Assembly (NCBI GenBank): GCA_903886165.1
Contig: CAISLL010000204.1
Span: forward strand, 1-8,713
From: an uncultured beta proteobacterium
Lineage (GTDB): Bacteria > Pseudomonadota > Gammaproteobacteria > Burkholderiales > Burkholderiaceae_C
Direction: 5' to 3'
DNA: 8,713 nucleotides
Part shown: positions 1 through 6,335 of the stretch, one piece after another
Position numbering within the stretch: the stretch's first letter is position 1
Layout: each line of letters begins with the position of its first letter
Position numbers and translations under genes: made by a program
The notes under the pieces: model-generated
The model's input: the letters and a program-made list of their open reading frames with translations, nothing else
What the model was told of the DNA's origin: nothing
The model's database searches: none

Positions 1-19
1 CCCCATGGAGATCTTTATT

Positions 20-334
20 ATGCAAATTCGTACTGCACTCGTTGCCGCCATGATGGCTGCTGCCCTGCTCACCACGGCAGGCTGTGCTGTCAGCCGCGGC
101 CAGGAAACTGTTGGCGCCTATGTGGACGATGCTGGCATCACAACGCTGGTCAAAGCCCGCATGGCTGAAAGCAAACTGGTCAGCGGGTCGTCCATCAGTG
201 TCGAAACCCTGAATGGCACCGTGATGCTGTCAGGCTTTGCCAAGAGCACCACTGAAAAGAGCGAGGCTGAAAGAATCGCCCGCGGCGTCAACAACGTGAA
301 GTTGGTCAAGAACGAAATTTCTATTCGTCCTTGA
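20..334 (+). CDS. Small BON-domain lipoprotein (104 aa)
   Basis: The product is a predicted outer-membrane lipoprotein with a single BON domain. A hydrophobic signal segment (residues 5-20) ends in TTAGC with Cys22 as the lipidation site; Thr at -3 is weaker than the usual Leu, and Ala at +2 does not suggest inner-membrane retention. The BON fold covers about residues 32-104, with the typical pattern of a helix (DDAGITTLVKARM), a strand (ISVETLNGTVMLSGF) and a closing strand (VKLVKNEISI). BON domains bind phospholipid surfaces or act in osmotic and envelope stress; the exact role here is unknown. The start at 20 is preferred over the in-frame ATG at 5 because GGAG at 7-10 is correctly spaced for it and the signal peptide then begins normally. 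A CsbD gene follows 53 bp downstream on the same strand, suggesting a shared stress-related transcript. The promoter lies outside the window. Confidence 0.85.
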   Translation: MQIRTALVAAMMAAALLTTAGCAVSRGQETVGAYVDDAGITTLVKARMAESKLVSGSSISVETLNGTVMLSGFAKSTTEKSEAERIARGVNNVKLVKNEISIRP

Positions 335-347
335 CCCCGCCTCGGGG
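335..347 (+). other. Short GC stem-loop directly after the BON gene stop
   Basis: CCCCG (335-339) and CGGGG (343-347) form a perfect 5-bp stem with a 3-base loop, starting at the base after the stop codon. No T-run follows, so it is a poor intrinsic terminator. It could instead protect the upstream message or partly attenuate transcription into the csbD-like gene. Only the inverted repeat is seen; the role is inferred. Confidence 0.35.
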
Positions 348-387
348 GCAAGCCCGACCGTGACCCACACAATTGAAAGGACACACC

Positions 388-609
388 ATGAACTGGGATC
401 GAATCCAAGGAAATTGGAAACAAGTGACTGGCCAAGCCAAGGAGCAATGGGGCAAACTGACCGAGGACGACTTTGATGTTGTTGCCGGTCGGCGCGACCA
501 ACTCGCCGGCAAAATCCAGGAACGCTACGGCGTTGCCAAAGACGAAGCTGAATCACAAATCGCTGAATGGGAACGCAAAGCGACCGATGCGTGGTTCCCC
601 AAGAAATAG
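388..609 (+). CDS. CsbD family protein, YjbJ-like (73 aa)
   Basis: This small soluble protein belongs to the CsbD/YjbJ family, whose members are abundant under general or osmotic stress and whose molecular function is still unclear. The family hallmarks are visible: an N-terminal GNWKQVTGQAKEQWGKLT segment (about residues 8-25), then DDFDVVAGRRDQLAGKIQ (about 27-44) and ERYGVAKDEAE. Its length matches the roughly 70-residue family norm. The ATG at 388 is chosen because GAAAGG at 375-380 sits 7 bases upstream and family members start at this MNWDRIQG-like position; an in-frame TTG at 373 would include the ribosome site itself. No signal peptide or membrane segment is present, so it should be cytoplasmic. 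It follows the BON lipoprotein gene and precedes a probable terminator. Confidence 0.93.
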   Translation: MNWDRIQGNWKQVTGQAKEQWGKLTEDDFDVVAGRRDQLAGKIQERYGVAKDEAESQIAEWERKATDAWFPKK

Positions 610-652
610 TGGTGAACCTACCCTGCGCCTGAGCTTGACCAAAGAGCTTGTC

Positions 653-688
653 GCCCCGGATTCGCCTATCGGATCACGGGGCTTCTTT
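653..688 (+). terminator. Probable intrinsic terminator of the BON-csbD unit
   Basis: GCCCCG (653-658) and CGGGGC (677-682) form a perfect 6-bp GC-rich stem. The 18-base loop can pair further (GAT 659-661 with ATC 673-675). The stem is followed by TTCTTTAT. It lies 44 bases past the csbD stop on the same strand. The large loop and interrupted T-run make it moderate rather than strong. Confidence 0.55.
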
Positions 689-857
689 ATGGCTGTTCAG
701 CTCAAGCACGGCCACATCAATCCCGCCAGCCGCATCCTTCCCCTGATGCCAGACACATTCACCGCGCCAAAAAAGAGAACCCGGTGGCCTGGCTCAGCTT
801 CCGCCCGGTGGCAAAGGTCGAGATCTGGGTCGTAGTCAGCAGGATCGGTTCGATCAT
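674..857 (-). pseudogene. Remnant of a trypsin-like serine protease (frameshifted, internally deleted)
   Basis: Two minus-strand fragments in different frames appear to come from one ancestral gene. Fragment one (857 down to 759) starts MIEPILLTTTQISTF and continues to ATGFSFLAR before a TGA; it resembles the N-terminus of a trypsin-like peptidase family common in Burkholderiales. Fragment two, in another frame (about 766 down to 674), reads CVWHQGKDAAGGIDVAVLEL. This matches the stretch around the catalytic Asp of the same family, with Asp encoded at 718-716. The expected stretch between them, including the catalytic His, is missing, so a deletion plus frameshift near 760-770 is inferred. 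The Ser region is also absent, and a TGA ends fragment two at 674. The remnant sits 35 bp downstream of the WXXGXW gene on the same strand, and its end overlaps the csbD terminator on the other strand. Family assignment is from memory of motifs, not a search. Confidence 0.62.
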
Positions 858-892
858 GCGCAGATCACCGAACCTTGGCAGTCATAGCCCTG

Positions 893-1288
893 TCAGTTGC
901 GCCCGCTGTCATGTTTGCCGCCATGGCGGCCCTTGTCATGCTTGAGCTTTTTCATTTTCGGAGCCTTGCCTTGGTGTTCGTTGCCATCACGTTCCCAGCG
1001 CCCGACCTGACGGGTGTAGATGCCATTGCGCTGGTCCCAGCGGTCGGGTTGCCAGTAATAACCAGGGCGCTGCAACATGGAGCGTCCGCGCACCCAGACG
1101 TGATGGTCATTGCTCCAGGCCCAGTAACCCGGCGCCCAGACATAGCCAGTCGGCAACATGGGGACTGCTTCATACTGGGGTGTCGGTGGTGCCAGCACGA
1201 TGTGGATACTGACCTGGGCAAAGGCCGTGCTGCCAGCCGCCATGGCCAGTGCCAGCACCAGACCTCTAACAAACGGTTTGTGTTCCAT
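893..1288 (-). CDS. Secreted WXXGXW (YXWXPGYW) repeat protein (131 aa)
   Basis: This is a predicted exported protein of the WXXGXW-repeat type, a small family in beta- and gammaproteobacteria with no settled function. An N-terminal signal peptide (KPFVRGLVLALAMAAGSTAFA) should be cleaved after Ala24. The mature part carries tryptophan/tyrosine repeats: GYVWAPGYWAW (residues 48-58), HHVWVRG (62-68), GYYWQPDRW (76-84) and a looser TRQVGRWER (92-100). The tail (about 108-131) is rich in Lys, His and Gly (KKLKHDKGRHGGKHD), which may bind metal, nucleic acid or anionic lipid; that is a guess. The frame is open upstream to 1366, but the ATG at 1288 is chosen because the signal peptide begins there and AAGG lies 5 bases upstream. 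It is transcribed away from the AsmA gene, and a protease remnant follows on the same strand. Confidence 0.82.
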   Translation of the reverse strand: MEHKPFVRGLVLALAMAAGSTAFAQVSIHIVLAPPTPQYEAVPMLPTGYVWAPGYWAWSNDHHVWVRGRSMLQRPGYYWQPDRWDQRNGIYTRQVGRWERDGNEHQGKAPKMKKLKHDKGRHGGKHDSGRN

Positions 1289-1343
1289 AGTGACCTTGAA
1301 AAGGGTTAAAAGCCCATGATCAGTCTTTCGCCAGAGCCTGTCA

Positions 1344-1371
1344 GTGTGTTGGCGCACGGAAGCCAACGCAC
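1344..1371. promoter_or_regulatory. 10-bp stem-loop in the divergent intergenic region
   Basis: GTGTGTTGGC (1344-1353) pairs with GCCAACGCAC (1362-1371) over 10 positions with one G-T mismatch, around an 8-base centre. It lies 55 bp upstream of the WXXGXW start and 69 bp upstream of the AsmA start. It could be a repressor dyad serving both promoters or a leader RNA hairpin. The repeat is seen; function is inferred. Confidence 0.4.
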
Positions 1372-1381
1372 CTTTGCCTTA

Positions 1382-1395
1382 CCGTCTGACGACGG
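1382..1395. promoter_or_regulatory. Second small stem-loop upstream of the AsmA gene
   Basis: CCGTC (1382-1386) and GACGG (1391-1395) form a perfect 5-bp stem with a TGAC loop, 10 bases after the larger dyad and 45 bases before the AsmA start. No T-run follows. It may be chance in GC-rich DNA, but its position beside the larger hairpin makes a paired leader structure possible. Confidence 0.25.
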
Positions 1396-1440
1396 CCCCT
1401 TCCACCGAACACAATCAACCTTCACTTTGAACATATCACC

Positions 1441-3378
1441 ATGAATTTGCGAACGCTCAAATGGGCGGCCAGTCTGTTGCTGGCACTGGTCATCCTGACT
1501 GTTCTCTTGGTCGCCATGTTCGGCTGGAACTGGTTACGCGCGCCACTCGAAAAAAAGGTGCTGGCACAAACCGGCCGGGTCTTGCAAATCAAAGGCAATC
1601 TGGACATTGCACTGGGCTGGCCCTGGCCGCAAGTGCAAGCCGAAAGTGTCACCTTCGCCAATCCCGCCTGGGCGTCACAACCCCAAATGCTGACAGCTGA
1701 CAGGGTGACTTTTTCCATCAACTTGCCACACTTGCTGGCGCAGCGCCTGGTCATGTCAGACGTCACCCTGGTGCGACCCCTTGTGTTTCTGGAACTTGGT
1801 GCAGACGGTCGCAAAACCTGGTTGCTTGACCCCAACCAGCAAGACGACCAGGCCCGCGTCCTGATTGACCGCCTGACGCTTGACCGCGGTGTGATTGGTT
1901 ATGAAGACACCGCCGGCAAAACCAGCATCCGCGCGGAACTCTCAACCACCGCCGCGCCCGCTGACGGCAAGGCCAACCCCGGAGTGAGCTTCAGCGCCAA
2001 AGGAAAATTCAAAGGCCTGACGCTGCAGGCCAAAGGCAGGGGCGACTCGGTACTGGCCCTGCGCGACGAGGCCACGCCTTATGGGCTGGACATTGACGCC
2101 ACGGTGGGCCAAACGCGCATTCAGGCCAATGGGTACATCACCAGCCTGGTCAAATTCAGCCACGTCGACATGCAGCTCGGTCTCAGCGGCGACAACCTGA
2201 ACCAGTTATACACACTGACCGGCATTGCGATGCCGGCCACGCGCAGCTATGAAACACAGGGTCATTTGGTGCGCAAAGCCAACACCGTGCGTTATGACCC
2301 GTTCATTGGCCGTGTCGGCAGCAGCGACCTGAAAGGCTGGATCCAGGTCAAGACCGGCGGCAATCGACCCCTGCTGACAGGTGACCTGGTCTCAACCAAA
2401 CTGGCACTGGAAGACCTGGGCCCGGTGATTGGCGCGCGCCCCGGGCATCTGAATGCCGCCGTCAAGGCGGTCGCCCAGACCGGTACCGCCGGGGCAGTCA
2501 CACCCAGGAGCAAGCGCGTCATTCCAGACTTGCCCTTCAAATTTGAGCACTGGGACACGGTCGATACCGAGTTGGATTTCAGCGCCAAATCACTTCAACA
2601 AGCCAGCTACATGCCGCTGGAGACACTCAGCACCCATTTGAGCCTGAAGGATTCCGTGCTGAAGCTTGATCCGCTCAAGTTTGACCTGGCGGGAGGGCAA
2701 TTGAACGCTGTGGTCACACTGGATGGACGTCAAAACCCGATTCATGCCAACGCCCAGTTGGAAATCAAACGGCTTGCGCTGGCCAAATTGCTGCCAGCAG
2801 ATCTGAAAGGCCAAACCCACTTGAGCCGGATCGGTGGCCAAATCAGGCTCTCCGGCACTGGCAACTCGGTCGGCAGCATGTTGGCCAGTGCCAACGGCAC
2901 GCTTGCGGTGCTGGTGTCAGGTGGCGACATCAGCCAGTTGATGATGGAAAAAGCGGGTTTGCACCTTTGGGAAATTTTCCGGCTGACGCTCACCGGCGAC
3001 AAACAGGTCAAATTACGCTGCGCGGTGGCCAACTTTGATGTCAAGGGCGGCACCATGCAAGCCAACACCCTGCTCTTTGACACCGAAATCACCACCCTGC
3101 TCGGGTCTGGCAGCATTGACCTCGGGCAAGAAAAGCTGGACTTGACCTTGACCCAAAAGACCAAAAACACCAGCCCGCTGGCCCTGCGCAGCCCGATTTA
3201 CATTCGCGGCAATTTTGCGAAACCCATCGTTCAGGTGGATCGGGGCCGCATGGCGGCGCGTGCGCTGGGCGCCGTGGCGCTGGGGGTGGTCAACCCCTTG
3301 CTGGCATTGATTCCATTGATTGATGCCGGACCCGGCAAAGACAGCGACTGTGCGCAATGGCTACAAGGTAAAAAATGA
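1441..3378 (+). CDS. AsmA family protein (645 aa), inner-membrane-anchored lipid-bridge type
   Basis: The product is an AsmA-family protein, close to the size of E. coli AsmA. One transmembrane helix (about residues 9-30, LLLALVILTVLLVAMFGW) should anchor it in the inner membrane with the large remainder in the periplasm. The N-terminal AsmA signature is present: a Leu/Lys linker (APLEKKVLAQTGR), GWPWPQVQAESVTFANPAW (about 59-77), then LTADRVTFSINLPHLLAQR. The C-terminal half shows the AsmA_2-like region, including IRLSGTGNSVGSMLASANG, the GGD segment and VANFDVKGGTMQANTLLFD, and ends PLIDAGPGKDSDCAQW. AsmA-like proteins are thought to form elongated beta-groove bridges that carry phospholipids between membranes. 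No clear Shine-Dalgarno precedes the ATG at 1441, so initiation may be weak. Its stop overlaps the next start in ATGA, so the phospholipase-D gene is probably translationally coupled. Family assignment is firm; the substrate is not known. Confidence 0.92.
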   Translation: MNLRTLKWAASLLLALVILTVLLVAMFGWNWLRAPLEKKVLAQTGRVLQIKGNLDIALGWPWPQVQAESVTFANPAWASQPQMLTADRVTFSINLPHLLAQRLVMSDVTLVRPLVFLELGADGRKTWLLDPNQQDDQARVLIDRLTLDRGVIGYEDTAGKTSIRAELSTTAAPADGKANPGVSFSAKGKFKGLTLQAKGRGDSVLALRDEATPYGLDIDATVGQTRIQANGYITSLVKFSHVDMQLGLSGDNLNQLYTLTGIAMPATRSYETQGHLVRKANTVRYDPFIGRVGSSDLKGWIQVKTGGNRPLLTGDLVSTKLALEDLGPVIGARPGHLNAAVKAVAQTGTAGAVTPRSKRVIPDLPFKFEHWDTVDTELDFSAKSLQQASYMPLETLSTHLSLKDSVLKLDPLKFDLAGGQLNAVVTLDGRQNPIHANAQLEIKRLALAKLLPADLKGQTHLSRIGGQIRLSGTGNSVGSMLASANGTLAVLVSGGDISQLMMEKAGLHLWEIFRLTLTGDKQVKLRCAVANFDVKGGTMQANTLLFDTEITTLLGSGSIDLGQEKLDLTLTQKTKNTSPLALRSPIYIRGNFAKPIVQVDRGRMAARALGAVALGVVNPLLALIPLIDAGPGKDSDCAQWLQGKK

Positions 3379-4763
3379 TCTCAAACATATGCCATTGGAT
3401 TTTTTCGCTGCTGTTGGCCACAGTGGCGCTCACCGGCTGCGCCACCCTGCCCGACACCGAGGCCCTGATTCAACGCCACAACACACAGGCGGCCAATTTT
3501 GAAAACGCGCGCGGCCCCGTTTCGGCCAAACGAAGTGCTGCCATTTTTGCCGAACTTAAACGCCGGTCTGGTGACCTGGACATTCTGGACAAACAAATGG
3601 CGCTGGAGCAGGCCATCAGCGACAGCCCACTCACCCTGGGCAACAAAGTCACCTTGCTGCAAGACGGCAGCGCCACCTACGCCGCCATGTTTGCCGCCAT
3701 CGCGCGGGCCAAAGACCACATCAACCTGGAGTCCTACATCATTGAGGACGATGCCATTGGGCGCGAGTTCGCCACCCTGCTGCTGGCGGCCCAGGCGCGC
3801 GGCGTGCAAGTCAACATGGTTTACGACAGTGTGGGCGGCTTCAACACACCGAAAGCATTTTTTGAGCGCCTGACACAAGCCGGCATCGCGGTGCTTGAAT
3901 TCAACCCGGTCAACCCGCTGCAGGCCAAAGGTGCCTGGCTGCTCAATAACCGCGACCACCGCAAACTCCTGATCGTCGATGGCCGCACGGTGTTTCTTGG
4001 CGGCATCAACATCAGCAGCGTGTACTCGTCCGGCTCGGTGGTCCGGCGCCCTGGCAAGCCGGACCAAAGCGCGGTGGCCTGGCGTGACACCGACCTGCAA
4101 ATTGAAGGCCCGGTGGTGGCTGAATTCCAGAAAATGTTCATGGAAACCTGGCGCAAGCAGCACGGCCCGGCAATGGCTGAGCGCACCTATTTCCCGACCC
4201 TGACCGCGCAGGGCAAAGACATTGTGCGCGCCATTGCCAGCACGCCTGATGACCCCTACAGCCAGATTTATCTGACCCTGATCTCAGCCATTGGCAACGC
4301 CGAAAAACATGTGCACCTGACCAATGCCTACTTTGTGCCCGACCCGCAATTGCTCACCGCCCTGACCAGTGCCGCCGCTCGCGGTGTCGCGGTCAAGCTG
4401 GTGTTACCCAGCCACTCCGACTCCCAACTGGTGTTTCACGCCGGTCGCGCCCACTACGCCGAATTGCTCAAGGGAGGAGTGCAGATTTTTGAGCGCCAGG
4501 GCGAACTGCTGCACTCCAAGACCGCCGTGGTGGATGGTGTCTGGTCAACCGTGGGCTCCACCAACCTTGACTGGCGCAGCTTTCTTGACAACGACGAGGT
4601 CAACGCCGTGATTCTGGGGCGCGAATTTGCCGCGCAGATGCAGGCCATGTTTGACAAAGACCTGGCCGCATCGATCCGCATTGACCCAAATGCCTGGGCT
4701 GACCGACCCATGGAATTCAAGCTCAAGGAGTGGCTGGCGCAGTTTTGGAAACGTTTGCTTTAG
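3375..4763 (+). CDS. Phospholipase D / cardiolipin synthase family lipoprotein (462 aa)
   Basis: This is a two-HKD phospholipase-D superfamily enzyme, most like ClsB-type cardiolipin synthases. The first HKD motif is HRKLLIVDG (His195, Lys197, Asp202) followed by GGINIS; the second is HSKTAVVDG (His380, Lys382, Asp387) followed by GSTNLDWRS. The core starts near residue 91 with VTLLQDGSATYAAMFAAI and NLESYIIEDD, as in ClsB. Ahead of it are a signal peptide and lipobox (ATVALTGC, Cys22) and a roughly 65-residue linker, so the catalytic domain is predicted on the periplasmic side of a membrane; Ala at +2 suggests outer-membrane sorting. Likely chemistry is phosphatidyl transfer to make cardiolipin, but a phospholipase role cannot be excluded. 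ATG 3375 overlaps the AsmA stop, with AAGG at 3365-3368 as ribosome site. Its 3' end overlaps the convergent lipoprotein gene by 41 bp. Confidence 0.93.
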   Translation: MISNICHWIFSLLLATVALTGCATLPDTEALIQRHNTQAANFENARGPVSAKRSAAIFAELKRRSGDLDILDKQMALEQAISDSPLTLGNKVTLLQDGSATYAAMFAAIARAKDHINLESYIIEDDAIGREFATLLLAAQARGVQVNMVYDSVGGFNTPKAFFERLTQAGIAVLEFNPVNPLQAKGAWLLNNRDHRKLLIVDGRTVFLGGINISSVYSSGSVVRRPGKPDQSAVAWRDTDLQIEGPVVAEFQKMFMETWRKQHGPAMAERTYFPTLTAQGKDIVRAIASTPDDPYSQIYLTLISAIGNAEKHVHLTNAYFVPDPQLLTALTSAAARGVAVKLVLPSHSDSQLVFHAGRAHYAELLKGGVQIFERQGELLHSKTAVVDGVWSTVGSTNLDWRSFLDNDEVNAVILGREFAAQMQAMFDKDLAASIRIDPNAWADRPMEFKLKEWLAQFWKRLL

Positions 4764-5409
4764 CCGCCACAAACCGGGCCAGCTGGTCCAGCACGGTTTG
4801 CACCACCCGGTTGGCGGCCAGCACCCCACCATAGGCGTCTTCAGAACTGGCTGACTCAACCGCATCAAACTCCTGCCAGGCCAGCACCTGGCGGGTCCGG
4901 TCGTCCAGCAAGGTGGCGCGCAGCGTGAAACGCACCCGGCTGGGTTGGTTTTGAAACTCCTGCTGCAGGCGAATGACCTGGGTGTCCAGCCGCAAGTCAC
5001 CTGCCGCAGCCGCCGGCATCAGCACCACAGCACGCACCGCCCCGGTCTTTTCAATGGCCGCCACCAACAGGGGGCCCAACATGCGCGCCGGCGGGTCTAC
5101 CCACTGGCTGAGTGCGTAGTAGTCAAGCTTGTGCGGCTCACGCAGGTAAACAATGCGGGTGCTGTCGAAACCGGCGGTGGCGTGGGGTGGGTTGATGAGT
5201 AAGGTCTGGCTGGCCAAGCTACTTGGCCCCGAGCCGCTTGCGGCCACCCACGCAGGCTGTTGCGCGCCGTCAAGCGCGTAAAACGCCGTCGCCGGGGTCA
5301 CCGTGGGGCGCAGTGCGCTGCAGGCCCCCAGACTCAGCAGCAACAAGGTTGCGGTTATACCGCGCAACCCTGACCTGGCCTTGCGCTGACTGTGAGGCAT
5401 GGTGTTCAT
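4723..5409 (-). CDS. ABC-type transport auxiliary lipoprotein, PqiC/DUF330 family (228 aa)
   Basis: This is the fourth gene of the Mla-like operon and encodes a lipoprotein of the PqiC/YmbA (ABC_trans_aux) family. A basic N-terminus and hydrophobic segment (about residues 18-29) end in the lipobox LGAC, with Cys30 lipidated and Ser at +2, consistent with outer-membrane sorting. The domain runs from about residue 42 (FYALD) to 215, with typical segments IVYLREPHKLDYYALSQWVD and PARMLGPLLVAAIEKTGAVR. In PqiABC, PqiC is the outer-membrane partner of an MCE protein; a similar docking role for the MCE protein encoded next door is inferred. The ATG at 5409 overlaps the upstream stop as ATGA and has AAGGAG (5417-5422 on the plus strand) 7 bases ahead, so the start is well supported; Met4 at 5400 is a weaker alternative. 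The end overlaps the opposite PLD gene. Confidence 0.9.
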   Translation of the reverse strand: MNTMPHSQRKARSGLRGITATLLLLSLGACSALRPTVTPATAFYALDGAQQPAWVAASGSGPSSLASQTLLINPPHATAGFDSTRIVYLREPHKLDYYALSQWVDPPARMLGPLLVAAIEKTGAVRAVVLMPAAAAGDLRLDTQVIRLQQEFQNQPSRVRFTLRATLLDDRTRQVLAWQEFDAVESASSEDAYGGVLAANRVVQTVLDQLARFVAAKANVSKTAPATP

Positions 5410-6335
5410 GGGGACACTCCTTTTTCTCCCGGACCCGCAGGCACCGGTTGCCGACCAAAAATCAAACCGCGCGGGTCGCGCTCGGTCTGGTCACTCAAAC
5501 GCCGCAGCGAGGTGGTCAACGCGCCCAACTCACCCAGCAATCGCTCCAACTCCGGCAAGGTTTCCACACTCAAGCGTTTGAGATCGGCACCCACCGCGTC
5601 CACGGTGCGCCCGGCCCTGACACTGGTGCGCGCCACTTCCACGCCCATTTTTTCAATCGCATCGGCGCTGCGGCCAATACGCGCCAGCACGGGTTCCAGT
5701 TGGGCTGTGACCTTGGCCGAGTTCTCAAAGGTCTTGGCGGCCTGAGTCAAACCGTGGTCAATTTCATTCTTGCGCGCCGCCACTGTCTGCGCCACCGCGG
5801 CAATGTCAGCCAGCGCACTTTTGAAAGACGCCTGGTTCTCCGCGCCAAGCAAGCTGTTGATGCCGTCAGAGGTGCTGTCAAGTTTGCTCAGCACACTGGT
5901 CAGGATGTATTCCAGCCGCGTCACCAGCGACGGTTTGGTGCGTATCTGCGGGTAACGGCTGCCAGGGGCTGCCTGCAGGGCGGGCGAGCCAGCCGTACCG
6001 CCGCTGAGTTCCACGTAAGCAATGCCGGTCAGCCCCTGCGTTTTCAGCACCGCCACCGTGTCCTCCCGAATGGGTGTGCCCTGCTCAATGGCAAACAGCA
6101 GGTTGACCCGCTCCGGGTGGGCCGTGTCAAGCGCAATGTCTTGCACCTTGCCCACATCCACCCCGTTGTATTTCACCGGTGCGTTCAGGTTCAGGCCAGC
6201 CACAGACTCGTCCAGCACGGCCAGGTACACCTCATATTTTGTCTGCCAGTTGCCGCCCGACGCCAGCCACAACACGCCGGCAATCAGCGCCGCACCAAGC
6301 ACCAGCACAAAAGCACCGACGGCGGCATAGTTCAC
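5406..6335 (-). CDS. MlaD-family MCE-domain protein with long helical C-terminus (309 aa)
   Basis: This is the membrane-anchored substrate-binding subunit of the lipid transporter. One transmembrane helix (residues 5-25, AAVGAFVLVLGAALIAGVLW) leads into one MCE domain (about 34-113), with hallmark segments VKYNGVDVGKV (54-64) and LKTQGLTGIAYVEL (97-110). From about 135 to 285 the protein is predicted mostly helical with coiled-coil character, ending in a proline-rich tail after DPRGLIFGRQ. E. coli MlaD is only about 183 residues, so the extra helical part may lengthen a periplasmic channel. GTG 6335 overlaps the ATPase stop as GTGA. However, the only good ribosome site (AGGGAG, plus-strand 6353-6358) is 17 bases from GTG but 5 bases from an in-frame ATC at 6347, which would give an ETKVNYAAVG start. 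The true start is therefore uncertain by four codons. Confidence 0.9.
   Translation of the reverse strand: MNYAAVGAFVLVLGAALIAGVLWLASGGNWQTKYEVYLAVLDESVAGLNLNAPVKYNGVDVGKVQDIALDTAHPERVNLLFAIEQGTPIREDTVAVLKTQGLTGIAYVELSGGTAGSPALQAAPGSRYPQIRTKPSLVTRLEYILTSVLSKLDSTSDGINSLLGAENQASFKSALADIAAVAQTVAARKNEIDHGLTQAAKTFENSAKVTAQLEPVLARIGRSADAIEKMGVEVARTSVRAGRTVDAVGADLKRLSVETLPELERLLGELGALTTSLRRLSDQTERDPRGLIFGRQPVPAGPGEKGVSP

Noticed and set aside
473..835. 120-codon plus-strand frame overlapping csbD and the gap
   Set aside because: It begins inside csbD in another frame and runs through the terminator; no ribosome site or family resemblance. The same gap has a better reading as a minus-strand protease remnant.
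847..874. GGTTCG/CGAACC inverted repeat considered as terminator of the WXXGXW gene
   Set aside because: The 6-bp stem has a long loop and no T-run in the minus direction, and it overlaps the start of the protease remnant.
875..1309. 144-codon plus-strand open frame opposite the WXXGXW gene
   Set aside because: The minus frame has a signal peptide, ribosome site and repeat motifs; the plus frame has none of these.
3381..4163. 260-codon minus-strand open frame
   Set aside because: It lies fully opposite the PLD/Cls gene with intact HKD motifs; no recognisable domain.
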